Shown: one piece after another, positions 63,107-64,000 of the stretch
Position numbering within the stretch: the first letter of the stretch is position 1
Layout: the number at the start of each line of letters is the position of its first letter
Source: Streptomyces sp. SID12501
GTDB taxonomy: Bacteria > Actinomycetota > Actinomycetes > Streptomycetales > Streptomycetaceae
DNA: 64,000 nucleotides
Direction of reading: 5' to 3'
NCBI RefSeq assembly: GCF_010550245.1
Contig: NZ_JAAGLU010000013.1
Location: forward strand, 62,001 to 126,000
Made by a program: the position numbers and the translations under genes
The notes under the pieces: generated by a model
What the model was told of the DNA's origin: nothing
Databases searched by the model: none
What the model saw: only the letters and a program-made list of their open reading frames with translations

Positions 63107-64000
63107 ATGACCACAGACGGCTCCACTCCGACCACCGATCCCGATGTCGATCTGCCCGACATGCCCGACCCGCAGGTCCGGGAGTTCACGGCCCACAGCA
63201 TCGGGGGCGGACTCGCACTCCTCCTCGGGCTGACCGGACTCCTGGTCGCCGTCGTCCTGTTCGCGGCCGGTTCGGTGAACCCGGGCTTCGCCGTGGGGGG
63301 TGCCGTCGTTCTCGTCGCCGCCCTCATCTCGCTGCGCGGGCTCAACACCGTGGCGCCCGGCGAGGCCCGGGTGGTCCAGCTCTTCGGGCGGTACCGGGGG
63401 ACGATCCGGCAGGACGGGCTGCGCTGGGTGAACCCGTTCACCTCGCGCACGAAGATCTCGACCCGGGTCCGTAACCACGAAACGGCCGTCCTCAAGGTCA
63501 ACGACGCCTACGGCAACCCGATCGAGCTCGCCTCGGTCGTGGTCTGGAAGGTCAAGGACACCGCGCAGGCGTCGTTCGAGGTGGACAACTACATCGAGTT
63601 CGTCGCCACCCAGACCGAGGCGGCCGTCCGGCACATCGCCATCGAGTACCCGTACGACGCCCACGAGGAGGACGGGCTCTCGCTGCGCGGCAACGCCGAG
63701 GAGATCACCGAGAAGCTGGCCGTCGAGCTGCACGCGCGCGTGGCGGCGGCCGGCGTGCACATCATCGAGTCCCGCTTCACCCACCTCGCGTACGCTCCCG
63801 AGATCGCCTCGGCGATGCTTCAGCGGCAGCAGGCGGGGGCGGTCGTCGCGGCGCGGCGGCTGATCGTCGACGGCGCGGTGGGGATGGTCGAGGCCGCACT
63901 GGCCCGGATCGCCGAGCAGGACATCGTGGAGCTGGACTCCGAACGGAAGGCGGCGATGGTGTCGAACCTGCTGGTGGTGCTGTGCGGCGACCGTGCGGTG
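63107..64000 (+). CDS. SPFH/Band 7 domain membrane protein, C-terminus cut by window edge
   Basis: 298 codons visible from the ATG at 63107. Two adjacent hydrophobic segments (residues about 38-62 and 66-82; GGGLALLLGLTGLLVAVVLF and FAVGGAVVLVAALISL) precede the SPFH core, which starts NTVAPGEARVVQLFGRYRGT and continues GLRWVNPFTSRTKIS, VWKVKDTAQASFEVDNYIEF and an SRFTHLAYAPEIASAMLQRQ end with the conserved AGAVVAARRLIVDGAV helix. SPFH proteins form membrane microdomain scaffolds (flotillin/stomatin type). The gene continues past the window. Confidence 0.93.
   Translation, partial: MTTDGSTPTTDPDVDLPDMPDPQVREFTAHSIGGGLALLLGLTGLLVAVVLFAAGSVNPGFAVGGAVVLVAALISLRGLNTVAPGEARVVQLFGRYRGTIRQDGLRWVNPFTSRTKISTRVRNHETAVLKVNDAYGNPIELASVVVWKVKDTAQASFEVDNYIEFVATQTEAAVRHIAIEYPYDAHEEDGLSLRGNAEEITEKLAVELHARVAAAGVHIIESRFTHLAYAPEIASAMLQRQQAGAVVAARRLIVDGAVGMVEAALARIAEQDIVELDSERKAAMVSNLLVVLCGDRAV

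Overview
The window is chromosomal DNA of a Streptomyces or a very close relative. GC content is very high, third codon positions are almost all G or C, GTG and TTG starts are common, and the gene families (WhiB-like, SpoIIE-type phosphatases, DUF5133, DUF1707, SigE-family sigma factor, DUF6542, DUF4245) are typical of the genus. From memory, the gene order resembles the core-chromosome stretch of S. coelicolor that runs from a dipeptide transporter through typA, sdh, xseAB, glpX and the two fumarase genes; no search was run.

Layout. 0-4.7 kb: a minus-strand oligopeptide ABC transporter operon (binding lipoprotein, two permeases, an ATPase cut by the window edge). 5.3-10.6 kb: typA, a lipoprotein and a second, unusual peptide-binding lipoprotein. 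10.9-14.9 kb: a plus-strand succinate dehydrogenase operon headed by a small coiled-coil protein. 14.9-29.6 kb: membrane proteins, a large PAS-GAF-SpoIIE phosphatase and a stand-alone RsbW-like kinase, Nudix, SPOR, a GntR regulator, a septum-formation-like membrane protein, a threonine-synthase-like enzyme, an SDR, DUF5133 and a secreted hydrolase. 29.9-43 kb looks accessory: a beta-glucosidase remnant without its catalytic domain, an SNF2 helicase, then the fxs locus, ending in an 18-copy CAGGTA array. 43-64 kb is housekeeping: ychF, polyphosphate glucokinase, ispH, xseA/xseB, a nitroreductase, glpX, a WhiB-like protein, a class I fumarase, a sigma factor with its membrane partner, fumC, another SpoIIE phosphatase, a class A penicillin-binding protein and the start of an SPFH protein.

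The most interesting part is 34.0-42.8 kb, an FxSxx-COOH (Fxs) RiPP locus. A 56-residue precursor (fxsA) is followed by a TIR-like protein (fxsC), a 1322-residue ParA-like/TIR-like/NB-ARC/TPR protein, a radical SAM enzyme (fxsB) and a protein that joins an HExxH-type putative peptide beta-hydroxylase to an AAC(3)-type acetyltransferase. The last four genes are plus-strand and nearly contiguous. The precursor ends in FSSALL, one residue longer than the family motif. Two of the operon genes have an in-frame TTA leucine codon, so production should depend on the bldA tRNA and be tied to development. The expected product is a C-terminally cross-linked, possibly hydroxylated and acylated peptide whose production or response is linked to a STAND-type signalling ATPase.

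No tRNA, rRNA, CRISPR array, insertion sequence or attachment site was found. Several strong hairpin terminators, two copies of a dispersed Streptomyces intergenic repeat and some palindromic candidate operators are listed.
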